Below, piece by piece: positions 32,643-44,243 of a DNA stretch of 64,000 nucleotides. The notes below the pieces were generated by a model. That model did no database searches. It was given only the letters and a program-made list of their open reading frames with translations, and had not been told where the DNA came from. The stretch is from Clitoria ternatea. Lineage: Eukaryota; Streptophyta; Magnoliopsida; Fabales; Fabaceae. Within the stretch, counting starts at the first letter, position 1; each line of letters begins with the position of its first letter. A program made the position numbers and the translations under genes. Location of the stretch: NCBI GenBank assembly GCA_037962975.1, contig CM075669.1, positions 188,798,501-188,862,500 of the forward strand, written 5' to 3'.

Positions 32643-34247
32643 TGATAAATCAATTTTAATACACTTCTTATAGTTTTACACTTGGGGTTTATTATATAAT
32701 TACTATGTTTAATAATAGTATTTTAATTAAGTTTTATGTTGTTTAGTTAAATTGAAGTATTATGTATATATGTTTCAATTTTTGTTTTTTGTATGTATCT
32801 TGAGTATCTTGCCTTATTTTGGCCATAACTTGGGCTTTTGTGATCCAAATGGGCTAATCTTGGAGCCCATGGAAAGCTAAGACAGAGGGCTACATCATGA
32901 TGATCAAATTTGGTTATTTTGCATCTGAAAAAAATAAAGAAATGGAGCTTGAATCAATCAGCCCTCATGTGTCCCACCAACATTGATATAGTTCACCAAA
33001 ATACACATATCTGGAGCTCTAGATGTCCAAATGACCTGATTCTTACGCCAAATTCTCAATAAGACAGAGATCTACAACTTTCATGTTGAAGGTTTTTCAA
33101 AATTCGGCCATCTAGAAGGTCATATTGGACTCGCAAGGTGGAGAAGATAAAGAGGAGAATGAATTTCAACACCTACCATTATCTTCTTTTGAATTATTGT
33201 AATTTCAAGCCCACCAATGTTGAAAAAATGCATTAATAATCAGAAAATAAATGTATAGTATCATCATATCTTGCCTATAAATAGATGCTTGAAGTTGTAA
33301 GGGAGATACACAAGAAATACATAAGAAATACATGCTTTAGTTTTCATTACAATTCTATATCTTTGCTTTAGCTTCTTAAGTTTTAGTTCTTTCTTTTTCT
33401 TTATCTCCTTGTTCTATATTCCATCCTTCAAGTTATGGTTTTCATTTCCCTTCCTCAATATCAAGTAAGTTAATTTTATTATTTGTTATTTACTTTTATA
33501 ATCAAAGTTTTAGTAAATTTAATATTAGCTTTCATTGTTAAAAATTATCATGGAAGCTTAATCTTTTAAAATCAACTCAAGGAATTTAATTTTTCTTTAT
33601 GTTAACTTTGAGTTCTTGCTCTTAATATTTTGATTGAAGATAATTACTTTTCTTTGTTTCTCAAGCACTTATGATGGTAGATTATTTAAGTGTATAACCG
33701 ATTGGTATATAATTAAACAATCTATAATCTAAACTGATGTTGGTTGGTTAATCAATAATCAAGTTGAGAACAAAGATTAAGTTACTAAATAAGAGATTTC
33801 TATTTAGTTTCTTAACTCAATCAAATTATGGTTTTAAAGTTATTTTAGTAATTAATAAGAATATATCGATTGATTATTCTTATTAGTTCATTAATTCAAT
33901 TCTAGAAGATTTTCTAGAATATAATCATTTAGGGATTCCAAATGATTTAAGATTGAGAAAATTAATTATATTTAATCATATTTGTGATCAATGATTAGTT
34001 AACTAAAGATTTATTAATTCCTTGGGTTGGTTGTTTCTAAATTTGATTATTCTTACTCATAAATTTACTTTTTAGCACTATCATATAATCACTTAATTTT
34101 CCTTTCAAGCTCAACACAAACCCCCCTTTATTATAACTAAATTGAGTGTAACTAATTTAACTAAGGTCCTCGAGAGACGACTAAGGTTGTTCACCTTATA
34201 CTATATTAATTTAACTTTTTATTTGACCCGACAACGACAGCGTGTCA
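32643..34247 (+). repeat. 3' LTR of Athila element
   Basis: A 1,605-bp LTR nearly identical to 21040-22643 ends GCGTGTCA before the target duplication AGAGT. Its end lies 673 bp upstream of the RPL13 start codon. Confidence 0.95.
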
Positions 34248-34252
34248 AGAGT

Positions 34253-34920
34253 CTTACATTATGTTATACTTTTTATTAATTACGTTTTTTTGACATTAAT
34301 TAGTAATTAATAAAAATAATTTAAAAATGGGAAAAGGGCTGAAAAAGGACATGTTGTATGTCATATTTTAAATACAGTGGAAGTTCATAGAATATATAGA
34401 TTTAAAAAGGAAAAAAATATTAAGGGTACTGGTTTAGAGAGTTAAATTGAAAGATTTTAATTTAAAAATATCATTAAAACTTAATATCTAAGTAATTACC
34501 ATATAGTTTTTAATAAAAGAAACTTCTAATTTTAATTGATTAAACAATGTCTTAAAGTAATCCAAAAGAAAATATTAAATTTTGTTAACCAGTGTACTAA
34601 TAATATTATTTAAAAAATTAAAAACAAAAATATTTTATAACAAATTGGGTTAAAACTAAAAGTAAAACTGCATTAAAATCTAGAGAGGCCACAGTTAACG
34701 GTTAACTCGGTGATTAACATTTTCGATAAAAAAGAAAATTACACTCTAAATCCGACCTTATATTTGTCTGGTTACAAATCTGACCATATATTTTAACCTG
34801 GGGTAGTATAAAATTTTGTAGTTAAGTATTGTTTCAGCGCAGAGTTTTCTCTCCCACTCTACATTATCCAAGCCAAATAGATAGATAGCACTCTGTCACT
34901 ACACACAAAACTTAAGGAGA
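34253..34920 (+). promoter_or_regulatory. RPL13 upstream region
   Basis: AT-rich DNA lies between the Athila target duplication and the RPL13 start. TATAAAAT at 34808-34815, about 110 bp before ATG, is a candidate TATA box, followed by a pyrimidine-rich leader (TTTTCTCTCCCACTC) that may hold the transcription start. No other gene is seen. The host promoter is limited to about 670 bp before retrotransposon DNA begins. Confidence 0.4.
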
Positions 34921-37900
34921 ATGGCGCTGCTATGTGGTGCAGCTTCCGTGACATTCCCTCAAACCTCATTCAATTGTCACAAGAACGCCACAATTTCCAC
35001 AACTAAATCTTCCTTTGTTGGCTTTCAATTGTCTCTACCAAAGCTTTCTTTTAAGACCCTTTTACCGGCAACTTCCGGTATCCGCTGTCAACAAGAGTCT
35101 TCTCCTGTCGCCCAGGATCCTTCCCCTGTCACACAAGATCCACGCTTCCTCTGCGTTGAACCCGAACCCAGGTTCAAAGGCCCGGTACTACCCTTCTTCT
35201 GTTTCTCTCTCTTTTAATTTTTCAATGAGTATTCTTTATTAGCATTTTATCTTTCTACCCATTAAATAGTAGAAAGGGAAGAAAAGTTTCAATTTTTAAT
35301 TGAAGGTTTTGAATTTTTGTTGTTCTTTTAACCCCGTTTCTGTGCATCAAATTTTGCTAAGAAGGAATGAAAGTGGAATATGAAGTTGTCGTAATTGAGC
35401 TTTGATGTCTTCTTATTTGGAATTGAAGTCTACATTTTTGTAATTGAAGTGAATTAACTGTGGTTTTTCCCTCTTATTAGCTTCATTACTACTTAGATTG
35501 GGAATGTGTAGATGATACTTTTATTTTTAATTTTATTAAAAATTATGCTAGACTTTCCTTAAAAATCACGGAAAATTATATTGATGTTAATTTTAAATGA
35601 AAACTTTTATTGCACAGGTTTGAAATTCTGAATATCAGTTTTTAACTTCAGCTGTCACATTAAGTAAAGTGAGTGTTAAAATGTATCTAGGGTGTTTGTG
35701 ATGAGATGAACTTCTTTTAAAAGAAAAAAACCCAAAATTTAAATGCAATTTATGTGTCTTCTATTCTTTCATTTTTATTCTTTTTCTTTTGTCAGCAAAT
35801 AAAATAACATTAAAAAGGTATAAAAAGTATACTAACCTATAAACAAATTCTAAAACTTACAAACTTATAGGCACAAAAAAGGCTCCCTAACCTTACCAAA
35901 CCCAACTCCTATATTGAACTAAATCCAGCATGTTCCATGTTGACCCTCCCTCCATTAAAAATAACATCATTTCTAACCCCCAAACAGTCCAAATAACAGC
36001 AAACCACACCACTACAAGAACATGCTTGCTGGTCAAACCAAATCCCAAGCTTAAATGATTCTCAAAGTGAAATTTACAATCATTATGGGTAACTAAATCA
36101 AAACGCAGCCATTTATAACAGTAATGCCACAAGGAATGAGACGCATGTAAAGAGAAGATGAGAAGTTGATTCAATTCCTTCACCACAAAGAGCACATGTC
36201 AAATTGGTATCATCAAAGACACATGTTCTTTCATGATTTTAAACTCTAGGGATTTTGCTTTTCTAATGAAATTTTAAGTTTTGAACTCACAAACACACCA
36301 AAAACTCATAATGCAGGACATTTGGAACAACTCTTGGTATCCAAAAGCCGCAGATCATGTTAATACAGAGAAAACATGGTATGTTGTTGATGCTACTGAC
36401 AAAGTTCTTGGAAGACTAGCATCGACAATTGCTATTCACATCCGAGGGAAAGACTTAGCAACCTACACACCCAGTGTGGACATGGGTGCATTTGTGATTG
36501 TGGTATGCACTTCTGCATAAGTTATTAAAATATTCGCCATGTTTGCACCAAATTTATAGATACACCAGTGTTGCATTTTCTGTCTCCTTTTGAGATAAGG
36601 GAAGCACTATTTTCATGGTTTGCTCCTTATGCTAAAATAATCTTGTGCATTAAAACAGTTAATTTCTACTTCAAATCCTTTCTCTATTTCTTTTTTTTTT
36701 TGGTTGAAATGCAAGAAGCCCCTCCAACTATAGGTCAGCTTCAAAATAGAAAAATCCATGTGTTAAAGATTGTCAACTTGATTCATAAAACTCTTATATA
36801 CTTGGCCAAATACAAGAAGCTAGTTAGAATAGACTCAACAAGTTTACAACTGTATCAACAGTCTGAGTTAGGTAGAACAGTTGACTATGTATGTTAATAA
36901 AGGAGGGGAGATTTTAGACTTAGAATAGGAATTTGAGGAGGGGGATAATGAGACGTTTTGAATTATTGAGAATAAGAGAGGGAGGGGAGGAGGGAGAGTT
37001 CCATACTTCCATTGTATCATTCTTACTTCTGGTTCAGTATTACATTGATACTGATCAAGTCCGTGTCTTCAATAAAATTATATTTCCATCCTATTTTTGG
37101 TTCAGTTTTATAAAAGAACTTATCGAATTGTGCAACATAGTATAAAACTAGCCCCCTGTGCATGTGCAGAAGCCCTGCGGTATGGCGTCAATATGAACAG
37201 TTTGATGACAGGTCAAAGAAGTCAAGTTTTTGAGTTTTAACCATGGAGGTTTTATGGAATTGACCTATAGTTGAAGGGAGTCTATTGCATTTTAGCCTCT
37301 TTTTATTCGTAGGTAGGTAACCATGGAAATGGAGTAGATGCTCCAAAGATATCATATTTTGTTAAATTTTCTTTGAAAATTGTTAACTTTAATTCTGTAA
37401 TAAATACAATGCCCTATTTGAGAAAAAACCTTGGGTTACATTTCACTTTTTTTTAATTCTTGACATAATTTGTATTCTGTAGTTAACATGTAGTTTTACA
37501 TCAAGTTTGGGGAAGTATCTTAATCAAGCAGTGCTGAATCTAGTCATGTCCGTATGTCTGCCTTGTTGTTTGGATCGTATTTGGCAGCTGCAAGAAACAT
37601 TATTCTACTTAACCATCAACATGTAAATATGAATATAGGGCAAATTTACCATGTGTTTTAGGTTTGGTTTGAATTATAGGCATAGGATGACTTGCTATGA
37701 TCCAAAGGTCGTTTTCCTATTCACCATGGTAAACAATTTTTTCAAAAAGGAAAAAACATTATAATTAGAGGGAAGAGTATCTACTTTCTTGGAAAACCCT
37801 GTATTAGTGAAGAATGATAATAGTCACATTCCACATGATTGTCCATGTTGAACAGACTGAGCCTTCTGCTGAGGTTGAGCTAGGAATGTTGTGAGTAATG

Positions 37901-38822
37901 TTTTCTTCTGTTCTTAGATGAATGTGTATGAAATGACATGATTGTATTACAAAGTCTGAATCTCTTTATTTTTTAACTTTGGGGTTCAAAAGGTAAATGC
38001 AGAAAAGGTTGCTGTCTCAGGGAAAAAGAGAAGTCAAAAGCTTTATAGGAGGCACTCTGGACGTCCTGGTGGTATGAAGGTGGAGACATTTGCCCAGCTG
38101 CAGAACAGAATTCCTGAAAGAATTATTGAACATGCTGTTCGTGGCATGCTTCCAAAAGGGAGGGTAGGTTCAACTATAGCTGAATATTTTTCCAAGACAT
38201 GCGCATATATCAGAAGTAGATATGTTTCACTGGATGTTTTCTATTTTTAATTTATTAGATTGTCGCATTCTTTCCATTGTGTTTCCTGTTCTCCAAGGTG
38301 TATATTAAAAACAGTGAAAACAACTCTGTTTTTCTTTTCACTGTTTCATATACAAACTTTCAAAAACACAAAATGAAAATAGAAAGTGTTTTGTCAAACC
38401 AAACAATCCTCAAGTTTTTATTTGTGAAAGGAAATCTCAGATTTTTTTGGAGTGACTATACTATTGATCAAGCTTTGGGACAAGATCACCTTTTTGTAGG
38501 GGTACTTTGTGTGATGCTTGCTTCCTTGATAATATTTCAGAAGGAATGGGGAACTCTTCTATTCACGGTTAATAATTTTGGTTAGGTTTCTATCGGTTTC
38601 TATTGCTTGTATAGTATTTCACCTGTTTTAGTATTTTAACTAACAGAAGGAAAAAAATGTATCACTTTAGTTGAATCAGCAATAATCAAGGGTTGATGTA
38701 TGCAGCTTGGCAGGAAATTATTCACCCACCTGAAGGTTTACAAGGGCCCGGATCATCCACATGCGGCACAGAAGCCCATTGAGTTGCCAATAAGGGATAA
38801 GAGAATATATTTGCAGAAATAA
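34921..38822 (+). CDS. RPL13: Chloroplast 50S ribosomal protein uL13c (four exons)
   Basis: The exons are 34921-35184, 36317-36502, 37993-38163 and 38706-38822. All junctions are GT-AG and all fall between codons, giving 88+62+57+38 = 245 residues. Residues 1 to about 50 are Ser/Thr-rich with few acidic residues, a chloroplast transit peptide. The uL13 core follows (TWYVVDATDKVLGRLAS, KLYRRHSGRPGG, IIEHAVRGMLPKGR, HLKVYKGPDHPHAAQKP). The length and full domain fit plant plastid RPL13 (EMB1473 in Arabidopsis). The protein is imported into chloroplasts and binds 23S rRNA in the large subunit. The gene looks intact and is the only clearly functional host gene here. Introns are 1132, 1490 and 542 bp; intron 1 holds a LINE fragment, and nothing is seen in introns 2 and 3. 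Confidence 0.95.
35850..36240 (-). pseudogene. LINE (L1-type) RT zinc-finger fragment in RPL13 intron 1
   Basis: On the reverse strand the reading gives CALCGEGIESTSHLLF then, after a frame change, SLWHYCYKWLRFDL and VVWFAVIWTVW. This is the pattern of the zinc-binding domain after the reverse transcriptase in plant LINEs (zf-RVT). It is a 5'-truncated, frameshifted scrap, inserted opposite to RPL13. Confidence 0.6.
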
Positions 38823-39329
38823 GTCACGGGTGTAGCAGAGAACATGAAATGGAACATGACATAGCTTTGGCTGCTACCTCGTTGATCGATGTCTTCCATA
38901 AAATGTTTATATTGTTTGTAGAAGTATCTGATTATTGCATTACATGTTTTTCCGTTTGTCGAATCTTCATGATAATTTGTTGTAGTTTGAATCTTTGACG
39001 TGTAATTTTTTTTATGCCTTTGGGTTTATTGGCACCTTCTCCATTTGAATGAAGTCTTCAACCCATGGTTATTTTTTCCTTTCCTATATTGTCCCCTAGA
39101 CCTCAAAAAGACGGGGGAATCAAATATAAGATCAAAGTGCGGGTTATCTTAAACATTTCAAATATGTTGTTTCTTTCAAAATAAAAAAAATTTGTATTGA
39201 AAATTTTGTTGGATTTAAAAATAAGGAATTATATATTTTGATAGTTTTAAATAGAAAGTTTTTAATTTCTAATTCTTTAACAAATGAGGTGATGAGGACC
39301 TAGCCCATATAGAGTCTATAGAGCCTACA
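38823..39329 (+). other. RPL13 3' untranslated and downstream DNA
   Basis: The 3' UTR of RPL13 probably runs to about 39050. Beyond that is AT-rich DNA with no recognisable gene. Confidence 0.4.
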
Positions 39330-40195
39330 CAGAGATTGGAGGATGTCTTAGAGAGCTTCAGAGGACAAGGACCAAGAAAGCCAAGGAGGTACTCTCAAAG
39401 GTTGCATTTGGTAACCATAGGAGAGATTGCAAAAGTACCTTCATCATTCTTATTCCTCTCTGTCCAACTTGAAGAGTTGTATCTAGAAGACTTCTTTCTC
39501 ATTGCACCCTTCCTTTTTAGTCGATGCTCAACTTCTATAGCTTAGTGAATTTGACCTCTCCAAGTTAATATAATTTTGTAACTTCACCACATTGATCCTT
39601 AATTTCATCATTAACCCCTGTATAAATCATGTCATAATTGCCTCATTGTCTTTATTGATTCTGACCCTTATCATGGTCATCTCTATGTCTCTGAAATACT
39701 TCTTAACATTTTTATTGCCTTGAGTCAATTTTTGAAGTTCAAGCTACAAATCCCTTTTGTAACCCGTTGGTATATATCTTTTCCTTATGATGTTTCTCAT
39801 CTCAACCCAAGTATCTACTAATGGTTCTTCATTTCTCAACCTATCTCTCTAATACCCGTTCCACCAAACAAAAGCATAATTAGAAAATTTGGTGGTTGCC
39901 ATTTTAACTTTATGCTCCTCAGTTAATTATTACAAGAAAACACATGCTTAATTTTCATCTCCCACTCCAAGTACGCCTCAGGGTCTCCTACTTTTCCTTT
40001 AAATGATGAGATGTTTCGCTTGACTCGTTCAATTCTATTTTTCCTTGGTTCAGCTCTCCTATTATCTTCATGGTTGTCTCTGTTATTCATTTGATCTAGC
40101 CTTTCATGGAAGACTTTAGTTTGTAGCCTCATTAACCTTTTAAAATATTGAGTTAACATTAACCTGTCAAAATATTGAGTTAACACTTGCATTTG
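39330..40195 (-). pseudogene. Ty3/gypsy Gag fragment
   Basis: The block 40192-39923 encodes a charged N-terminus and the gag entry motif FKGKVGDPEAYLEWEMKIK. Beyond its stop the reverse strand continues with WWNGYQRDRL, VDTWVEMRNIIRKRYIPTGY and LTQGNKNVKKYFRDIEMTMI, the Ty3 gag core. Several stops are present. The lineage within Ty3 is not resolved. Confidence 0.7.
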
Positions 40196-40221
40196 AAATG
40201 GTGACAGACTACTATGTTCTC

Positions 40222-41678
40222 TGATAAATGCCCAAAATGTATATATTTCTTGATTAATTGGGTATGATTTTGATAGGATAACATTGTATCTAGATGGTTT
40301 TGTGTAAATTATTTGATGAAATTTTAATTCCAGATAATTTTGTTGCAGTTGATGTAAATATACATCTCTTATCCTAAAATTTTGTGTGATTATAGGTCAA
40401 AGGATGAGGAAAATTAGAAGGAAGAGATTTTGAAGAAATTCCCCAATCAAAACAGAGAAAAAGCCCAAGTTTTGATTGACTCGCTTAAGCGAGCTTCAAA
40501 TTTGCTTGAGCAAGTAATCGCTTGAGCGGATGATAGCTTCGCTTGAGCGAGATTGAAGCAGAAAAGAATTAAAGCATCAGGGGAAAAATTTGCTTGAGCG
40601 GCCTCCTTATCTGCTTGAGCAAAATACCTCCAAAGAGCACCTAGGCAGAATTCGAGAGTTACTTTAGCTCAAGCAAAAAATAGGCAGAAGCTAATTCAAA
40701 AAGAATTCACTTGAGCGAACCAATTTCGCTCAAGTGAATGCAAAATAGAAGAATCAGAGTATTTATGAACTCGCTTGAGCGAACCATTGGCTCAAGCGAG
40801 TTATCGAGGGAAAGAATACATGAAAAAAAGCTTGCTTCAGTGTGAAGAATGCAATTCGCTTATGTGAGGCTTTAACTCGCTTGAGCGAGTTGACCAACAT
40901 ATAAAGAAAATACTCAAAAATTTAGAAGTAGGCATGCGTGACGTTTCTGCTTCCTCGTTCTCCATCATTTTATCACTTTGTTTGGTTGTAATGGCTACCA
41001 TCAGTAGCTAAACTTTTCTTTGGGATTGGATGTAATCGATTCGAACCCGATGTACGCTTGTTATATATTTATATATTTGGTACCTTCGTTCTATTGTTTT
41101 TGGTTTTTCATTTTATGCTTAATGCTTGGATCTATCTGATCAATAGTTTCTTGATTTTAGTTTTCTTAAGTTGTTAGAAAATGATCTTTGAAAATGGATC
41201 TAAGTGTAACGCTTGTTGCAGTGGTTATTAGGAATAATAATCAATGGAAACAAACGTTGAAATAATCGATCTTAATGCTGGAATGTTTTCAAAGTGATTG
41301 AGGGATCGGCGGTTTATAAATATTCTTATCAATTTCGTAGTCAAGGAATCGATACGAATGACTTTGATTGTGATGTAAAAAGCAATAGTTTGAAAATCAT
41401 TTAGACAAGTATATACATCGTATCGAAGGGTGAGATAGATGGAATCCAATCTCAGTCTTTTATTATCTGTTTCCACTTGAACCATTATCGCTTTTGTACA
41501 TTTACATCTCTTTACTTGTTCAATTCCTTGTTTGTTTATTTCACATGATGTTCATATACATTTCCCGCCAAAATAGTTTGAAAAATATTTACTGAATCAA
41601 TCACCCCTCAGTGGAATGACACTTTATTTTACTACAATTGACGTGGGTAAACTTACCACAACAAAAACAAACCCATCA
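40222..41678 (+). mobile_element. Solo LTR with perfect target duplication
   Basis: The 1,457-bp insert runs from TGATAAATGCCC to ACCCATCA (TGAT/ATCA termini) and is flanked by TTCTC at 40217-40221 and 41679-41683. No internal domain is present. It sits in the untranslated leader of the reverse gypsy element. A palindrome cluster occupies about 255-675 bp from its start, and TATATATTTATATATTT near 41060 is a possible TATA region. Confidence 0.85.
40476..40896. repeat. Cluster of CTCGCTTGAGCGAG palindromes
   Basis: About 14 full or partial copies of CTCGCTTGAGCGAG, in forms such as TTGCTTGAGCAA and TTCGCTCAAGTGAA, are spaced through about 420 bp with unrelated spacers. The core motif is the same as that of the cluster at 55420-55870, which is in an LTR of a different family. 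Confidence 0.85.
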
Positions 41679-42457
41679 TTCTCCACGTAACATTCTTGAA
41701 AAAAATTATTAGTAATAACAATAATTTTTCCTCACTACTCTCCCTCACGTGTTTACATTCAACACTCAAGTGTATGCCCTTAAATTAGGCTTTTTCTACA
41801 ATGTACTTTTTTGCCTTTTACCTCTCTTTTGTTCTCCTTGGGTTTTTAATAGAATCAAATAAGACTTTCTCAAGAATAATCCACAAAGTAAAAGTAAAAG
41901 TAACAAATAGGTATTACTTGGTCACGATTTGGGACAACCATAAATAGGTACAAAATGAGTTTTCACTATCACAAATAAGCACTTGAAGGCATAATTCCAA
42001 ACAACAAAAAATATCAACAAAAGATGCAATTTTAATCTAAACAGGTGCAGTAACAATCCTTCACAATAACACATGTGTAATAATAATCCTTCATAATAGT
42101 AGCTAATATATCAAATAACAATTGATTGAATGTGTGTTCTAATTACATGATTAACTTAACTTTTGTAATGATTCAGCCACAATAATGAACACTAACAAAT
42201 GATATAATTGACAATTAAACTAAAAAAGAAGGATGTTACCAATTTCTCCAAGCCTAACAGCGTTACCAAATGTTTGCATCTCATGTTACAAATGTCCAAA
42301 TTAGGCGTTTCCAAAACAAAGTGGAAGTTCACGGTATGGGATGCAGGTTAGGCTCAAGAATCACTGAATTTAGAGTTGTAAAGTTTGATTTATGATCAAA
42401 AGAAAAATGTTGTCTCTTCAACTTCCGAACAACGACACAAACTAGCCCTAGCAATGA

Positions 42458-42469
42458 GCTTTGATACCA
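42458..42469 (-). other. Primer binding site of reverse gypsy element
   Basis: On the reverse strand TGGTATCAAAGC lies two bases after the LTR end. It differs at one position from the initiator-Met PBS TGGTATCAGAGC. Confidence 0.7.
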
Positions 42470-42471
42470 AT

Positions 42472-43229
42472 TGATGTGAATCTGTTTGCCATGAATTCTG
42501 AACAGACATTGTAGGACTAAGTAATAAAATGGAAATGCAAATTTGAAGAAGATGATGGCAAGGCTATGTGACGCCACTTTTAGGGAGAAAGATAAACCAC
42601 ATGATGCCATAATAAGGATGAAAAACCCTTGATAAGTCTAAGAGATGGTTCAGCCAAGAACTTACGAGATAAACTCTCATAGAAATATGTTTTATCCAAA
42701 ATGCAAAAATTATCTCATTACAACTCATTGGCATGAATATATAGGAAACAAAATAAAAAGGAACCATTCACTAAGAATGATTATTAAGTGTTTCATAACC
42801 TCTTAATAGTGTAAATGAAAAGACATCAGTCAAAAAAGACAAATACAATAAAAAGTTTGTTGCAGCAAACTCGATCCACAATCGTGGATCACACTTATTC
42901 ATCCAAAAAATATTGCACTCCAAGGTAGAGGGCTCTACGGTCGTGGTTCATTCTAACTTCTCCACTAGAAATTTTGCTATTTAGGAATAGGGCTCCACGG
43001 CCTCGCAGTGGTTGCCATCATGATTGTGGATCCCTATGGATCTTCAATGATTACCATGCACTAAATTAGTTATGGTTCCAAGTCCTTCACATTAAATGTA
43101 GCCTCAAGAATTGTTGCTACCACTTGTTGTAAAGTCTTCTTTGCTTTCCTAATTCTTGCTCTTGTCATAAGTCCTCTCCCAAGTCCTCTAAGTGCTTTGT
43201 TGTCCTTGTCCTTAGTCGTATCCTTATCA
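42472..43229 (-). repeat. 5' LTR of reverse gypsy element
   Basis: The reverse strand runs from TGATAAGGATACGAC to AGATTCACATCA, ending next to the PBS. The upstream boundary is inferred from the TGAT/ATCA symmetry. Between 42870 and 43060 it contains loosely palindromic phrases such as GATCCACAATCGTGGATC. Confidence 0.5.
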
Positions 43230-44243
43230 AGTAGAATACTGTCTGAAGCATTGCAAGGTTAATATGAAATATAGTAGTTTCTAATTAAATAATTATAGTA
43301 TTTAATGCATTGCGTGATTAATTTTTATAATGAATTTCAAAATTTTAATTATTATATTATATTTGAATTAAATAATTATAAAATATATTTATTTGATGTT
43401 TTAGAATATAAAAATATTGAAATATTAAATAGTTATATTATATATTTAAATTTAAAAGTTATACTATATATATGATATTTTATTATATTTAAAATATGAT
43501 CTAATGCATTGCACTATTAATATGAAATATAGTAGATTCTACTACTTACAATACTTAATGCATTGTGTGATTAATTTTATTTATATGTGTGATGATTGTT
43601 GATTTTTTAAAAAAACAATTTAAAATTATAGTAGCTAAGGATATTAAAATCAATATATATTTTTATTTAAATTTTTAATTGATTTTGAAATTTTAAGTAT
43701 TAAATATAGTATATGTGATTTAAATAGTTATAGTATTTAATGTCTTACACAATTAATTTTACTTATATATGTATATATGATAAATGTTGATTTAAAAATG
43801 TAATGTGAAATTACAGTAGCTAAGGATACTAAAATTAGTAAATATTTTCATTTATTTTAATTGATTTTGAAATTTGAAGTATTAAATATAGTATATTTGA
43901 CTTAAATAGTTGTAGTATTTATTACATTAATTATGCGGTTAATTTTACTTTATATATGACTCATTACAATAACTAGAAACATTAAGTCTAGTATATGTTT
44001 TAATTTTAATTTTAATTTTAAAATTTAAATATTATAAATTTAAATTCATAATAAATTTCAAAATTTAATTTATACTTACTATATATCTTTGATAGCATAT
44101 ATTTGAATTAAATTCTCATTTGAATTTAATGTATAATGAATTCTAAATTTTTTAAATATTATATTATATTTGAATTAAATAGTTATAATAAATATTTGAT
44201 TTGATATTTTATAATATTTAGAATATAATTTTAATGCATTTTA
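43230..44243. repeat. AT-rich degenerate tandem repeats
   Basis: Very AT-rich DNA repeats phrases such as AGTATTTAATGCATTGCGTG and GTAGCTAAGGATA. The latter occurs at 43631 and 43816, giving a period of about 185 bp in that part. No ORF of interest. Confidence 0.6.

Larger units (their letters stand above)
21040..34247 (+). mobile_element. Complete young Athila-lineage element with cargo genes
   Basis: The 13,208-bp element is flanked by a perfect target duplication AGAGT (21035-21039 and 34248-34252). It has LTRs of about 1.6 kb that differ at about 20 positions by eye, a PBS, gag, protease-RT-RNase H, integrase, about 4 kb of downstream sequence with extra ORFs, and a PPT. The lineage call rests on the PBS, the DLGASIN protease motif, the FMDD RT motif and the PPT style. 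Gag-pol has about five stops and one frameshift. The region after integrase holds a cysteine-rich ORF and a LOG-type gene, which are not normal Athila components. Confidence 0.9.
39330..43229 (-). mobile_element. Reverse-strand Ty3/gypsy element, 5' part
   Basis: Read on the reverse strand: an LTR (43229-42472), a PBS, an untranslated leader interrupted by a solo LTR (40222-41678), then gag (40195-39330). No pol or 3' LTR is found toward RPL13, so the element is truncated. Confidence 0.6.

Noticed and set aside
36568..36897. ORF of 109 codons in RPL13 intron 2
   Set aside because: It lies wholly within an intron, has no recognisable domain and includes a T-rich run.
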